A stretch of DNA of 64,000 bases from Verrucomicrobiota bacterium (GTDB lineage Bacteria; Verrucomicrobiota; Verrucomicrobiia; Limisphaerales; JACRJZ01): contig JACRJZ010000091.1 in the NCBI GenBank assembly GCA_016219875.1, forward strand, positions 62,001-126,000, in the 5' to 3' direction. Made by a program: the position numbers and the translations under genes. This document shows positions 49,915 through 58,623 of the stretch, piece by piece. The first letter of the stretch is position 1; the number at the start of each line of letters is the position of its first letter. The notes under the pieces were generated by a model. The model ran no database searches, was not told the DNA's origin, and saw only the letters and a list, made by a program, of their open reading frames with translations.

Positions 49915-52545
49915 ATGAACCGCCGCGACTTCCTCAAATCGTCCGTCGTCACCAGTGGCTCCGTGCTGCTGGCAAATTCCCCTTCTGCCGGCGCCGCCAG
50001 CGTGACCGCCGGCGCCATTGAGCCGGTGTCGTCGCCGGCCTCGCCTCGCCCGCGCCTGCCCGACCTCTCGCCCGCGAAGTGGATTTGGTACCCGTCCGGT
50101 CGCACGCTGCAAAACACCTTCATCCTTTTCCGCCGCGAAGTAAGCCTGAAGGCCAGGCCGCGCCGCGCCACTGGCTGGATCGCCGCCGAGAGCCGCTACA
50201 AGCTCGAAGTGAACGGCCAGCGCATCCAGTGGGGACCGCCGCCGTCTGATCCGCGTTGGCCCGAAGCGGATCCACTCGACCTGACCGACGCGCTGCACGA
50301 GGGCAAGAACGTCATCGGCGCCACGGTGCTGTTCTACGGCGTTGGCGATGGCACGTGGCCTATCGGCAAGCCGGGTTTCCTGTTCCGCCTCGAAATCGAA
50401 CACGCCGACGGCAGCAAGGAAATCATCGCCTCGGATGCTTCGTGGAAGGCCCACCTCGCCCGCGCCTGGCGTCCGGGCCAATACAAGCGTTGGTACCTGC
50501 GCGCGTTGCAGGAGGAATTCGACGCGCGGCAATATCCACACGGCTGGAGCACCGTTGACTTCGCTGTGAACCAGGACTGGCTTTCCGCAATGCCGCTTGC
50601 CGGCTCGCCGAACAAACCTGCGCTCTCCGCTGGCTACTACGAATACATGCTCGATGTGGGCGGCGGACCGGCCGACACCGAGTTGCGTCCGCGCAGCATT
50701 CCGCTGATGCGCGAGTCGCTCGTGCCCGTCTCTAAACTCACCGAGCACTTCGCCATCGAATGGCGCCGCACACCGCAAGAGTATTTCGAGGTCCGTCCGC
50801 CGAATGCGTTCAAAGCCGTCGGCCCCGCCGCCGTCACGGAGAAAGCGCACGGCCAGTGGCAGGTCAACCTCGACGGTACGCACAGCGCGGCGCTGACCTT
50901 CGAGCTTGGCGAACAAGTCGTCGGCTGGCCGTTCTTCACCATCGAAGCGCCAGCCGGCACGACGGTTGAACTGCTCGTCCACGAAGCGCACCAGCCCGGC
51001 GGCCCGCCGCTGCTCAACACTCACTTCGATTCCTGGACCCGCTTCATCTGCCGCGAGGGCAAGAATCGCTTCGAGACTTTCGACTTCGAGAGTCTGCGCT
51101 GGCTGCAACTCCACGTTCACGGCGGCAACGGCCCGGTCACGATCAGCGAAGTCGGCGTGCGACGACGCGTCTTTCCCTGGCCGCACGAGCCGCGCCTTCG
51201 CACGAACGAGCCGGCCCTCCAGCGCCTCTTCGACGCTTCCATCAACACGCTTCACAACTGCGCCCAGGAAACGCTCGTCGATGGCATGGCCCGCGAGCGC
51301 CAGCAATACAGCGGCGACGGCGCGCATCAGTTGCACGCGGTGCATCTGGCTTTCGGCGAAACGCGGCTGCCCGCGCGCTTCCTCACCACCTTCAGCCAGG
51401 GCCTGACGAAGGACGGGTACTTCCTCGACTGCTGGCCCGCCTACGACCGGCTTGCCCGCCTTGTGGAGCGCCAGCTTGATTTGAGCGGTTGGGGGCCGAT
51501 CCTCGACCACGGCGTCGGCTTCAACTTCGACTGCTGGCATCATTGGCAATACACCGGAGACCTCGACGCGCTCCGCGAGCCGTATCCGCGCCTGGTCCGC
51601 TTCGCGCAATACCTGCAGAGCCTCGTGGGCCGCGACGATTTGTTGCCGGTGGAGGACCTCGGCATTCCGTCCGTGTGGATCGACCACGTGGCCTACCAGC
51701 GCCAGCGCCATAAGCAGTGCGCCTTCAACCTCTACGCCGCCGCGATGCTCCAGCACGCGCTCGCGCCGATCTGCCGTGCGTTCGGCGACACCCGGCAGGC
51801 GGAAGCCGCCGCCGTTTTCGGCGAAAAGCTGCAAGCCGCCGCGGTGAAGAGATTCTGGAGCCGCGACCGTCACCTCTTCGTGAACAACCTGCCCTGGCTC
51901 GCAGAAGAAAAGAACCTCCGCACCTGCGACCGTTCGCTGGCCACGGCGGTGTTGTTCGATCAATGCCCCAAGGGCCACACCGACGCCGCGATCCGCTCAC
52001 TGGCCGATTGTCCGCCGGAGATGGGCTTCTCCTATCCCTGCAACGCGGGCTGGCGCTTGTGGGCGTTGGCGAAAGGCGGGCGCGTTGATGTCATCGTGAA
52101 AGACCTCCGCACCCGCTGGGCGACGATGACCTCGGTGAAGGAGAACAACACGCTCCAAGAAGACTGGGACGCCCACCACGACTCCGGTGAGCAATGGAGC
52201 CATTGCGCCGTGGCCCCGCTCTACATCGCCTATCACGGGCTGATGTGCCTCAAGCCGCTCGCGCCCGGCTTCAAGCGAGTGGAACTCCGCCCGCAACTGG
52301 GAGATTTGGAAGCGTTGGAATTGGTGGCCCACACTATGCGCGGCCCGATTCACTTTACCGCGCAAGGGAGACCGGGCGCCCGCCAGGTCACGATCGAAGC
52401 GCCGACGGATTGCGAAGCCGAAATCCTCTTGCCGCAGGAAGAAACCGTGGCACTCACGCCCGCGCAACGGAAGGCGCCTCGCGGACTTCGCGCCTACCAG
52501 TTGCCGACGGGGCAAGCGGTTCGGCTCACGCTCCGTTTCTGCTGA
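49915..52545 (+). CDS. Tat-exported alpha-L-rhamnosidase-like protein (GH78)
   Basis: 876 residues beginning with a twin-arginine signal MNRRDFLKSSVVTSGSVLLA. N-terminal beta domains (SPAKWIWYPSGRTLQNTFIL, YKLEVNGQRI) precede an (alpha/alpha)6 barrel about residues 430-790 (QETLVDGMARERQQYSGDGA, the region of the general-acid Glu in GH78; GYFLDCWPAYDRL) and a C-terminal beta domain. It would release rhamnose from plant or algal polysaccharides in the periplasm. The substrate is inferred. Single gene, but it fits the sugar-degrading theme of the DUF1080 and Gfo/Idh/MocA genes. Confidence 0.82.
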   Translation: MNRRDFLKSSVVTSGSVLLANSPSAGAASVTAGAIEPVSSPASPRPRLPDLSPAKWIWYPSGRTLQNTFILFRREVSLKARPRRATGWIAAESRYKLEVNGQRIQWGPPPSDPRWPEADPLDLTDALHEGKNVIGATVLFYGVGDGTWPIGKPGFLFRLEIEHADGSKEIIASDASWKAHLARAWRPGQYKRWYLRALQEEFDARQYPHGWSTVDFAVNQDWLSAMPLAGSPNKPALSAGYYEYMLDVGGGPADTELRPRSIPLMRESLVPVSKLTEHFAIEWRRTPQEYFEVRPPNAFKAVGPAAVTEKAHGQWQVNLDGTHSAALTFELGEQVVGWPFFTIEAPAGTTVELLVHEAHQPGGPPLLNTHFDSWTRFICREGKNRFETFDFESLRWLQLHVHGGNGPVTISEVGVRRRVFPWPHEPRLRTNEPALQRLFDASINTLHNCAQETLVDGMARERQQYSGDGAHQLHAVHLAFGETRLPARFLTTFSQGLTKDGYFLDCWPAYDRLARLVERQLDLSGWGPILDHGVGFNFDCWHHWQYTGDLDALREPYPRLVRFAQYLQSLVGRDDLLPVEDLGIPSVWIDHVAYQRQRHKQCAFNLYAAAMLQHALAPICRAFGDTRQAEAAAVFGEKLQAAAVKRFWSRDRHLFVNNLPWLAEEKNLRTCDRSLATAVLFDQCPKGHTDAAIRSLADCPPEMGFSYPCNAGWRLWALAKGGRVDVIVKDLRTRWATMTSVKENNTLQEDWDAHHDSGEQWSHCAVAPLYIAYHGLMCLKPLAPGFKRVELRPQLGDLEALELVAHTMRGPIHFTAQGRPGARQVTIEAPTDCEAEILLPQEETVALTPAQRKAPRGLRAYQLPTGQAVRLTLRFC

Positions 52546-53367
52546 ATGACGGTTTCTCGGTGGCGACCGTCCGTGCGGGCCAGGAACTCTTTCCCGATCC
52601 CAGTCCGCCCCGCCGAATCAAGCGTGCGCTTGGAGGCGGAACAGATGGATGATCCTGGCCGAGATTTGCCGACGACGTTGGAGACTGACTTTGGCCGGTC
52701 GCGTTCGACGCTGAAGATGTGGTCGCAACGGCAACACGTTTCCCAATCCAGGCCGTCGGCGCTGTTCAGCAACACCTCATCCGCGCCGGGCGGGCGGGAC
52801 TGTCGCTGAGTTGTGCAGTAGCACGTTCACAAGCTTGGCCGCCGTGGCGCGGTCAGGATTGGAAATGATGACGACCGGATACTCTCCGACCGGCGCGGGA
52901 AAATCAAAGCTGGCGATGCCCCGCTGGGTTCAACTCATTCGGGAAAGTCGTCGAGCACCTCGCACGAGCAGCCTCGCTGAATGGCCAGTTCTTTTTCGTT
53001 TCGTTCGGTGGTGCTCCGACGGACGGAATCGTCCGCGCAGCAATTATGCGCCGCGAACGCTGGGCAGCGCCGCCAGCCTGCTGTTGAAGTTGCTCGACAG
53101 AAGTCGCTACGACGCCAAGCTCACACCGCGTGAACAAAGCATCGTCCGGCTCTGGGTCGAATCGGATCGGATTGCGTTCGCGAAATGGTTCGCTTCAGCA
53201 TTCTGCCTCGCACGCCAAAGTCCGACATCCTCGTTGGTGTTCACGCAACGGATCGGGCCTACTGGGAAGCGCTCTGGTATTGACCAACCGGTTGGTGAGC
53301 CGGCACGACTGGTGATTGTTCGACTGCTCTTCAGGATGTTCGCAGACCGCAGAACCGGCGAGCCACC
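52546..53367. other. Degenerate region between rhamnosidase and M56 genes
   Basis: This 822-bp stretch has no intact gene. A plus-strand remnant at about 53028-53165 resembles a large cytochrome-domain protein. On the minus strand a short frame (about 52800-52935) reads FDFPAPVGEYPVVIISNPDR in a coding-like way but lacks a start. The rest shows frame breaks on both strands. Confidence 0.55.
53028..53165 (+). pseudogene. Remnant of a large c-type cytochrome/HzsA-like protein
   Basis: About 45 residues reading RPRSNYAPRTLGSAASLLLK, LLDRSRYDAKLTPREQ and SIVRLWVESD. This matches the segment, common in large Planctomycete and Verrucomicrobia secreted cytochrome-like proteins (HzsA-related), that normally continues with a conserved YPGTYAALG-type motif. 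Homology ends abruptly on both sides. Confidence 0.5.
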
Positions 53368-55785
53368 TTACTTCTGTTGCGAAGTCTTGAGGCGTTCGAT
53401 TTCGTTTTTCAGGTTCTGGAACGCCTTGTCTTTCGGCACCACTTGGCTGGCGGCTCCGGCGATTAACGCAGCGTCCGCGAACCGTCGCTGCTGGATCAGC
53501 AGGTTCACATAGCGATGAACCGCCTCGGGACTGTAGGGACACAGGGCAAACGCCTGGCGGAAGGCGAAGTCGGCTTCCCGGATCATGCGCTGTTTTTCCT
53601 CCGGGCTGGCGGCTTTGTCGATGCGCCATGCATAGACACCGGCGATGGACGACCGAAATTTCGCGAACAGCTTTTGCGGATATTGATTTCCGATGAAGCG
53701 CGAGTCTCCCCTGAAGCCCTGGAGATCGTTACGGGCATAGACCCGTGCCGCAAAGTCAGCGAGCGTTTGCACCGGAGTGTCTTCAGCCAGCCACTGGCCG
53801 AGCATACCCGCCACCAGACCGCCCCAATACTCGCGATCTTTTCGCAGCACTTCTTCCGACAGCTCGGGCAGCGGTTCCCTGTTGATTTTCATGATCAAGC
53901 CATTGGGTGATAGGTGCGGATACATCCAGTCCAGTGGGAAGCTCTCCTCAATGTAGAACTGCCGGTCCGGATTCTGATCGAAGATGGTTTTGGCGAGCAA
54001 GGCGTTGATGGCCATCACGGCCACCTGGCCGCTCACGTGCATCTTGCTTCCAACCGTTTTGACGTCCTCACCCGGCTTTAACTTGTTTTCCTTCAGACGA
54101 CGCTCGGCATCGGCCAGGTATTCCGAAAAGCACCGCTGCGAATCTTCGGCGGTGGGCGTGTAGATTTTGCCCCCGTAGGTTCTTCGCAAGTATTCAAGGT
54201 AGGTCCCGTCCGCCAGAGCATTCTGCGTCACTGTGAAGAACGGATCGCCATCGATCTGCGACTTCGAGAACGCCGTCGGTAAACCCCGTCCCGGATCGGT
54301 TCCGCCAATGTAAATGCTGCCGTCGGGAATGGAGCCGAGGATGCCATCAATCGCCAATTGCACGTATTTGGGTTCGCCGGCCATCACGTCCCAATAGGCG
54401 AGCGCGACTTCCAGCACCGGCGACCAGCAACTGGTATGGGGGAGATCATTGCGGCTGTTTTCGTACTGCCCGTGACGCTTCTTAAAGTCGTCATACAGGT
54501 TGGTCACGGTCACCCCATCGCCGCGAACCGCGGCTTTGAAGAACCTCTGAAAATCGGGATGGAAAGCATCCCCATCCCGGGCCGCATAGGCCCGCGATTG
54601 CTGCTCTTTCGCGGCTGAGAAGACTTGCAGACGCGCGACCTGCTGTTGTCGCAGCGAGTCCGCTTCATTCTGGCCACGCTGCGTGGTTTCGATCTTGCAC
54701 CCCCCAACGCAAACGACAAATCCCGCAATGGCCCCCGCCATCGAGAGTGCGATTACAGGACGCAATCCGCGCGTGCGCGATCCATCGACGATGGCGGCGA
54801 TCCGCTGGTGAAGTTGCGGCGAGCGAGCCATAGCGATGGCGGCCGCTTGCGGCACGCGCCGAAACGTGCGGGCGATTTCCACCAGGTGGCTCGCATAGTC
54901 TGACGGCTTGCAGCCGCCGTGCAGGACCAAATCGTCGCAAGCCCGCTCCCGCTCGACGCTCATCCTCCGGGCCGCCAGCCAGACCACCGGATTGAACCAA
55001 TAGAGCGCGCAAACAATGGTGGCGATCGTTTGCGTGAAACAGTCCCAGCGTCGCACGTGAGCCAATTCGTGCAGCAACACGATTCGCCGCCGTTCCTGCG
55101 GCCACTCCTCTGCTCCCGACGGCAACAGGACCACCGGTCGCAGCCAACCCCAGGTCATCGGGATCAGCGGATCTTCCGACTGCGCCAGTCGCACGGGCCG
55201 ACGGATGTTGAGTTCACGGCACAGCTCCTGTAACAGCGTCGTCCATTCCCCGCTCGAAATGGGTCGAGAGCGTTGGCGAATGCTCCGCAACTGAACCCGG
55301 CCCACCGCGGCGTAGGCCAGGACCAACGTCATGCCCGTGAACCAAATGACCGGGGCCCATACCAGCCAACTCGCGCTCAGTTGTGCCGCGAGACGCGGGA
55401 GCCGCTTCGGCGCCGCCGCATCCGCGTAAGTTCCAGCGCCCGGCTTGGACAACAAGGGGACGGGAGGCGAGACTTCGTTCCCTGGACTCGAGGCAAGATT
55501 CAGAGTGAGGGTAATTTGATTGCCCGAGGTCAAGCCGGTTGAAACGGTCCAGACCGGCTTGGTCCAGGCGGGCGCCATCATGGGCCACCACGGGAGGCAC
55601 AGCAGGCTGGCGACGGCCAGCAGCCACACCCAATGGCGCGCGGCCGCCGAAGCTTGCCGCCAGCACCCCAAGAGTGCGCCGGCAAAGGCCACCACCAACA
55701 GGCTCTTGAAACCGGCGTCCAGCAGGGTCACGAGGACGGCCGGGTCCCCGCTCAGATTGGCAGCGTTCTGCATCCACATAGTCAT
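53368..55785 (-). CDS. BlaR1/M56-family membrane metallopeptidase
   Basis: 805 residues. The first 330 residues contain four membrane segments and the M56 zinc site HELAH at 239-243, followed by ERERACDDLVL with the third-ligand Glu region; another membrane segment is near 348-365. Instead of a penicillin-binding sensor, the C-terminal half (about 370-805) is a soluble helical region of unknown type ending in TPR-like helices. It starts 1 base after the BlaI-like repressor gene. Such pairs sense an envelope signal, cleave or inactivate the repressor and induce a regulon; the signal here is unknown. Confidence 0.9.
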   Translation of the reverse strand: MTMWMQNAANLSGDPAVLVTLLDAGFKSLLVVAFAGALLGCWRQASAAARHWVWLLAVASLLCLPWWPMMAPAWTKPVWTVSTGLTSGNQITLTLNLASSPGNEVSPPVPLLSKPGAGTYADAAAPKRLPRLAAQLSASWLVWAPVIWFTGMTLVLAYAAVGRVQLRSIRQRSRPISSGEWTTLLQELCRELNIRRPVRLAQSEDPLIPMTWGWLRPVVLLPSGAEEWPQERRRIVLLHELAHVRRWDCFTQTIATIVCALYWFNPVVWLAARRMSVERERACDDLVLHGGCKPSDYASHLVEIARTFRRVPQAAAIAMARSPQLHQRIAAIVDGSRTRGLRPVIALSMAGAIAGFVVCVGGCKIETTQRGQNEADSLRQQQVARLQVFSAAKEQQSRAYAARDGDAFHPDFQRFFKAAVRGDGVTVTNLYDDFKKRHGQYENSRNDLPHTSCWSPVLEVALAYWDVMAGEPKYVQLAIDGILGSIPDGSIYIGGTDPGRGLPTAFSKSQIDGDPFFTVTQNALADGTYLEYLRRTYGGKIYTPTAEDSQRCFSEYLADAERRLKENKLKPGEDVKTVGSKMHVSGQVAVMAINALLAKTIFDQNPDRQFYIEESFPLDWMYPHLSPNGLIMKINREPLPELSEEVLRKDREYWGGLVAGMLGQWLAEDTPVQTLADFAARVYARNDLQGFRGDSRFIGNQYPQKLFAKFRSSIAGVYAWRIDKAASPEEKQRMIREADFAFRQAFALCPYSPEAVHRYVNLLIQQRRFADAALIAGAASQVVPKDKAFQNLKNEIERLKTSQQK

Positions 55786-55786
55786 G

Positions 55787-56176
55787 CTAAGGTTCCTCCG
55801 CTTTGGCGTGTTGAATCATTTCCTGCAACTGATCCAGTTCGGCGTTGGAGAGCTTGGTATCGGACGCTTCCAGTAATGCCGCTACGGCGTTGGTCACCGA
55901 TCCCTGGAAAAAAGTCGAGAGGACCCGCCGGATGGCGAAGCGGCTGGCGGTCTCGCGGGACACCCGCGGCGCGTAAACGAACCGGGCGCCATCCCGCCGA
56001 TGCTTGAGATGCCCCTTCTCCTCCAAAATCCGGAGCAATGCACGGACGGCGGAGTTACTGGGCGGGTCCGGCAATGCCGCGAGGACTTCGGCGGCTGTGG
56101 CTTGTCCTCGCGCGTGGAGCGCATCCATGATCTGGCGCTCGCGCCGGCTGAAGTGAGGTTCGTCGTGCTTGCTCAT
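55787..56176 (-). CDS. BlaI/MecI/CopY-family transcriptional repressor
   Basis: 129 residues. A winged helix-turn-helix with LSRRERQIMDALHARGQATA, EVLAALPDPPSNSAVRALLR, ILEEKGHLKHRRDGARFVY, then a C-terminal dimerisation region (FFQGSVTNAVAALLE). It represses its own operon and is relieved by the M56 protease encoded next. The start at 56176 (MSKHDEP) or 56185 (MAPMSK) cannot be separated. A perfect palindrome about 58 bases upstream is a candidate operator. Confidence 0.93.
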   Translation of the reverse strand: MSKHDEPHFSRRERQIMDALHARGQATAAEVLAALPDPPSNSAVRALLRILEEKGHLKHRRDGARFVYAPRVSRETASRFAIRRVLSTFFQGSVTNAVAALLEASDTKLSNAELDQLQEMIQHAKAEEP

Positions 56177-56233
56177 CGGTGCCATCAAGTGTGAAGAAAT
56201 TAGCAGCACCCTGGCACTGCCGTCAATGGAAAA

Positions 56234-56249
56234 TGTTAAAATTTTAACA
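56234..56249. promoter_or_regulatory. Candidate BlaI-type operator palindrome
   Basis: TGTTAAAATTTTAACA is a perfect 16-bp palindrome, strikingly AT-rich for this genome, upstream of the repressor gene and of the broken gene on the plus strand. BlaI-family dimers bind such inverted repeats; this specific assignment is inferred. Confidence 0.6.
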
Positions 56250-56339
56250 GCACTCCCGGGATGCGGATCGCCGCCCGAAGGGGAAGTGAATCCTTTGCCG
56301 CTTGAAGGCGTCTCTTGGGTGCGGTTCATCGTTATCCGA

Positions 56340-57019
56340 ATGGCTATGCAACGACTTTCATGCTTGCTGGCGGCGGTTCTGGCCGCAGCTCAGCTACAGC
56401 TCGCGACGCTCGCTCAGTTATTCCGATCGTCCGCGTTGGCCGCCATCGCCATCGCCATCATTGTCATCGGTACGAACCGTGGTGTTTGCGCTGCACCCAC
56501 TCGGGCTGCACCATCACAGATTCCGGCGCTGCAGTGGGAGGAGTGCTCGGACTGGCCGACAACGGCTATCTCTTCGAAGGCGCAGCGGATGATCCGCTCG
56601 GTCGCGCCACACTCACCGGAGCCAAGTTTCAGTCGATCACCTCGAATGACCCGGCGAAGAACAACGTGCTCGGTATTCGCAATTATCACGGGCAAATCGC
56701 GATCGGCCCGTACCAGTTTTATCAGGAGCCGAAACGAATGCGCATGAAACAACAAGGCACCAGCCCCGTGAACCTTTTGCTGTGGACCTCCAGTTTGTAC
56801 GGCGCCAAGCCCGACCAGCAACTTGGCGCGGCGGCCCGACTATCGGCCGTCGGCAATGCGTTCTACGGCACGGCGCCAGATACTGATCCGGTCACGGAAC
56901 GACTGTTCTTCAAGGAGGCCCCGGCCGATGTGACGCTCGACAAACTCAGCCGCGCCCTTGATGATCTGCGCCGCCTGGGCGAAGCCGATTTGCGTCTCAA
57001 CCATCGTGAGCCCCGGTGA
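56340..57019 (+). pseudogene. Broken gene for a secreted protein, possibly beta-helix type
   Basis: Two frames carry different parts. From ATGs at 56340/56346 the first gives a signal-like N-terminus and a segment ending PSQIPALQWEECSDW, a phrase resembling the start of Verrucomicrobia pectate-lyase-like beta-helix proteins. A second frame then reads ADNGYLFEGAADDPLG through NNVLGIRNYHGQIAIGPYQF and PVNLLLWTSSLYGAKPDQQL to a stop at 57019. The central part expected of a beta-helix protein is missing, so I read this as an internal deletion with a frame change between about 56540 and 56570. The family call is weak. Confidence 0.5.
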
Positions 57020-57057
57020 AACGATCACGAAATTCATCCTGACCAGGAACCGATCCC

Positions 57058-57448
57058 ATGAGAGTAATCGCATTGAGCATCGCATTGATAACGGGAGCGG
57101 CGCCGGCAGCCTACGGGCAAACCGCGCCAACGAAAGCCAACCAACAGAACAAAGTTGCTGGATCGCGACGCCCTCAAATCCGCCCGGTTGCGCGACGGCA
57201 CCTTTACCGCCGACGTCTTCGGCTATTCGGACAACATTCGAGCCAACGTAACTGTGCGGAACGCCCGGATCGCGGACGTGAGACTTGATCACCGTGAGAA
57301 AGCCGATCTGGGTGCTCGAACCATTCTCCCGGAGCGTATCGTGCGCGAGCAACGGGTTGACGTTGATGGCGTCACCGGCGCCACCGTCACGTCGCAGGCG
57401 ATCAAGAGCGCCGTGTTTCAAGCCCTCAAACAGTCGGCGGGGCTGTGA
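57058..57448 (+). pseudogene. Frameshifted FMN-binding-domain protein
   Basis: The ATG at 57058 starts a signal peptide (MRVIALSIALITGAAPAAYG QTAPTK). The FMN-binding domain (PF04205-like, as in RnfG/NosR) lies one frame over from about 57155: LRDGTFTADVFGYSDNIRAN, RIADVRLDHREKADLG, ILPERIVREQRVDVDGVTGA, TVTSQAIKSAVFQAL. The conserved GAT.TS motif, where FMN attaches to Thr, is intact. One base change near 57145-57157 would rejoin the two parts into about 130 residues. It may be a true mutation or a sequence indel. Confidence 0.7.
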
Positions 57449-57526
57449 CCGTGGGTTGCGATCACGATCTCGATCAGATCGCAGAGCATGAACGAGAACT
57501 GCGGGGGACGTTTCAAGGACACTCCC

Positions 57527-57850
57527 TTAGCCGCGGCTTGTTATGGCGCACGACCAGTTCGGCCAGTTGTCTCCCTTGTGGCGGTTGTTTTGCCAGTGCA
57601 GAGGCTGGAGGTTGCTGAGGTGGTCACCGCTTCCTTTTGACGCGGGGACAATGTGGTCGATCTCCCAGCCCACATCACCGGTGGTTCCGTAGCTGGATCG
57701 GGCCATGACTGCCCCGCACGAGTTCTTACGGTGTTTGCTGGCATCCCAAGCGGGAACGACTGGGGCTTTGTTCCAGACTGCTTGGATCGTGGCGGCATCC
57801 CGCAACAATTTTGTTGCCTGCCGTCCGCAGCGGTCCCCAAATACGCCCAT
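57527..57850 (-). CDS. Small HNH endonuclease-domain protein
   Basis: 107 residues. The HNH core is clear: WNKAPVVPAWDASKHRKNSC, YGTTGDVGWEIDHIVPASKG, HLSNLQPLHWQNNRHKGDNW. DH, N and H residues of the beta-beta-alpha metal site are present. Such short HNH proteins are found in many bacteria and may act in DNA repair or as selfish elements. Its ATG (57850) shares the tetranucleotide CATG with the divergent DUF1080 start (57849), leaving no room for an upstream leader on either side, so one start may be wrong. Confidence 0.8.
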   Translation of the reverse strand: MGVFGDRCGRQATKLLRDAATIQAVWNKAPVVPAWDASKHRKNSCGAVMARSSYGTTGDVGWEIDHIVPASKGSGDHLSNLQPLHWQNNRHKGDNWPNWSCAITSRG

Positions 57851-58562
57851 GACACAGCGCGCTTTCATCACCGTGTTGCTGGCTTGCCTCGCGGCCTCCA
57901 TGACCGCGGTTCCTGCTGTTGGAGCCGCGGCCAACCAACTCACGGCCGCTGAAAAGGCCGCCGGCTGGAAGCTGCTCTTCGACGGCCAGAGCACCACCGG
58001 CTGGCGCTGCTTCAAGAAGACGACGTTCCCCGCCAAAGGCTGGCGCGTTGAAGACGGCTGGCTGCACTGCCTGGGCCAGGACGGTGGCGACATCATCACC
58101 GACGCGGAATTCGACAGCTTCGAGTTTTCCTGGGAGTGGCGGCTGGCTGCGGGCGGGAACAGCGGCGTGAAATACCTGGTCACCGAAACCCGTTCCGGCC
58201 CCACGGCCCACGAGTATCAGATGATCGACGACGCCCAGAACGACGACGCCAAACTGCGCAACGGCCGGCGTGTGACCGCCTCGTTCTACGACGTGCTCAA
58301 GCCCGTCGGCGCGAAGCTCAGCCCGATGGGCCAAGTCAATCAGTCGCGCATCGTCGTCCGCGGCGGCCGCGTCGAACACTGGCTCAACGGCGCCAAGGTG
58401 CTCGACTACGAATGCGGCAGCGACGCTCTGAAGGCCGCCATCGCCGACAGCAAATTCAAGAGCACGCCCGGCTTTGGCCACAAGATCAAAGGCCATGTCC
58501 TGTTGCAGGACCATCACTGCGACGTTTGGTTTCGCCATCTCAAGGTGCGTGAACTCCAGTGA
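57849..58562 (+). CDS. Exported DUF1080 (3-keto-disaccharide hydrolase) protein
   Basis: 237 residues; signal peptide to about residue 26. Classic DUF1080 features are LTAAEKAAGWKLLFDGQSTT-GW, WEWRLAAGGNSGVKYLV, HEYQMIDD and NQSRIVVRGGRVEHWLNGAK. DUF1080 proteins adopt a concanavalin-like fold; characterised members cleave 3-keto-glycosides made by exported dehydrogenases. It is followed 61 bases later by a paralog in the same direction. Confidence 0.92.
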   Translation: MTQRAFITVLLACLAASMTAVPAVGAAANQLTAAEKAAGWKLLFDGQSTTGWRCFKKTTFPAKGWRVEDGWLHCLGQDGGDIITDAEFDSFEFSWEWRLAAGGNSGVKYLVTETRSGPTAHEYQMIDDAQNDDAKLRNGRRVTASFYDVLKPVGAKLSPMGQVNQSRIVVRGGRVEHWLNGAKVLDYECGSDALKAAIADSKFKSTPGFGHKIKGHVLLQDHHCDVWFRHLKVRELQ

Positions 58563-58623
58563 CGCGAACACACGACTGCCGCTTTCTTCGTCCACGGTGC
58601 ATCTCCGACTCTCTTACCCAATC

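Noticed and set aside
49822..51978. Minus-strand open frame of 718 codons opposite the rhamnosidase gene
   Set aside because: Shadow frame; the plus strand has a Tat signal and GH78 features.
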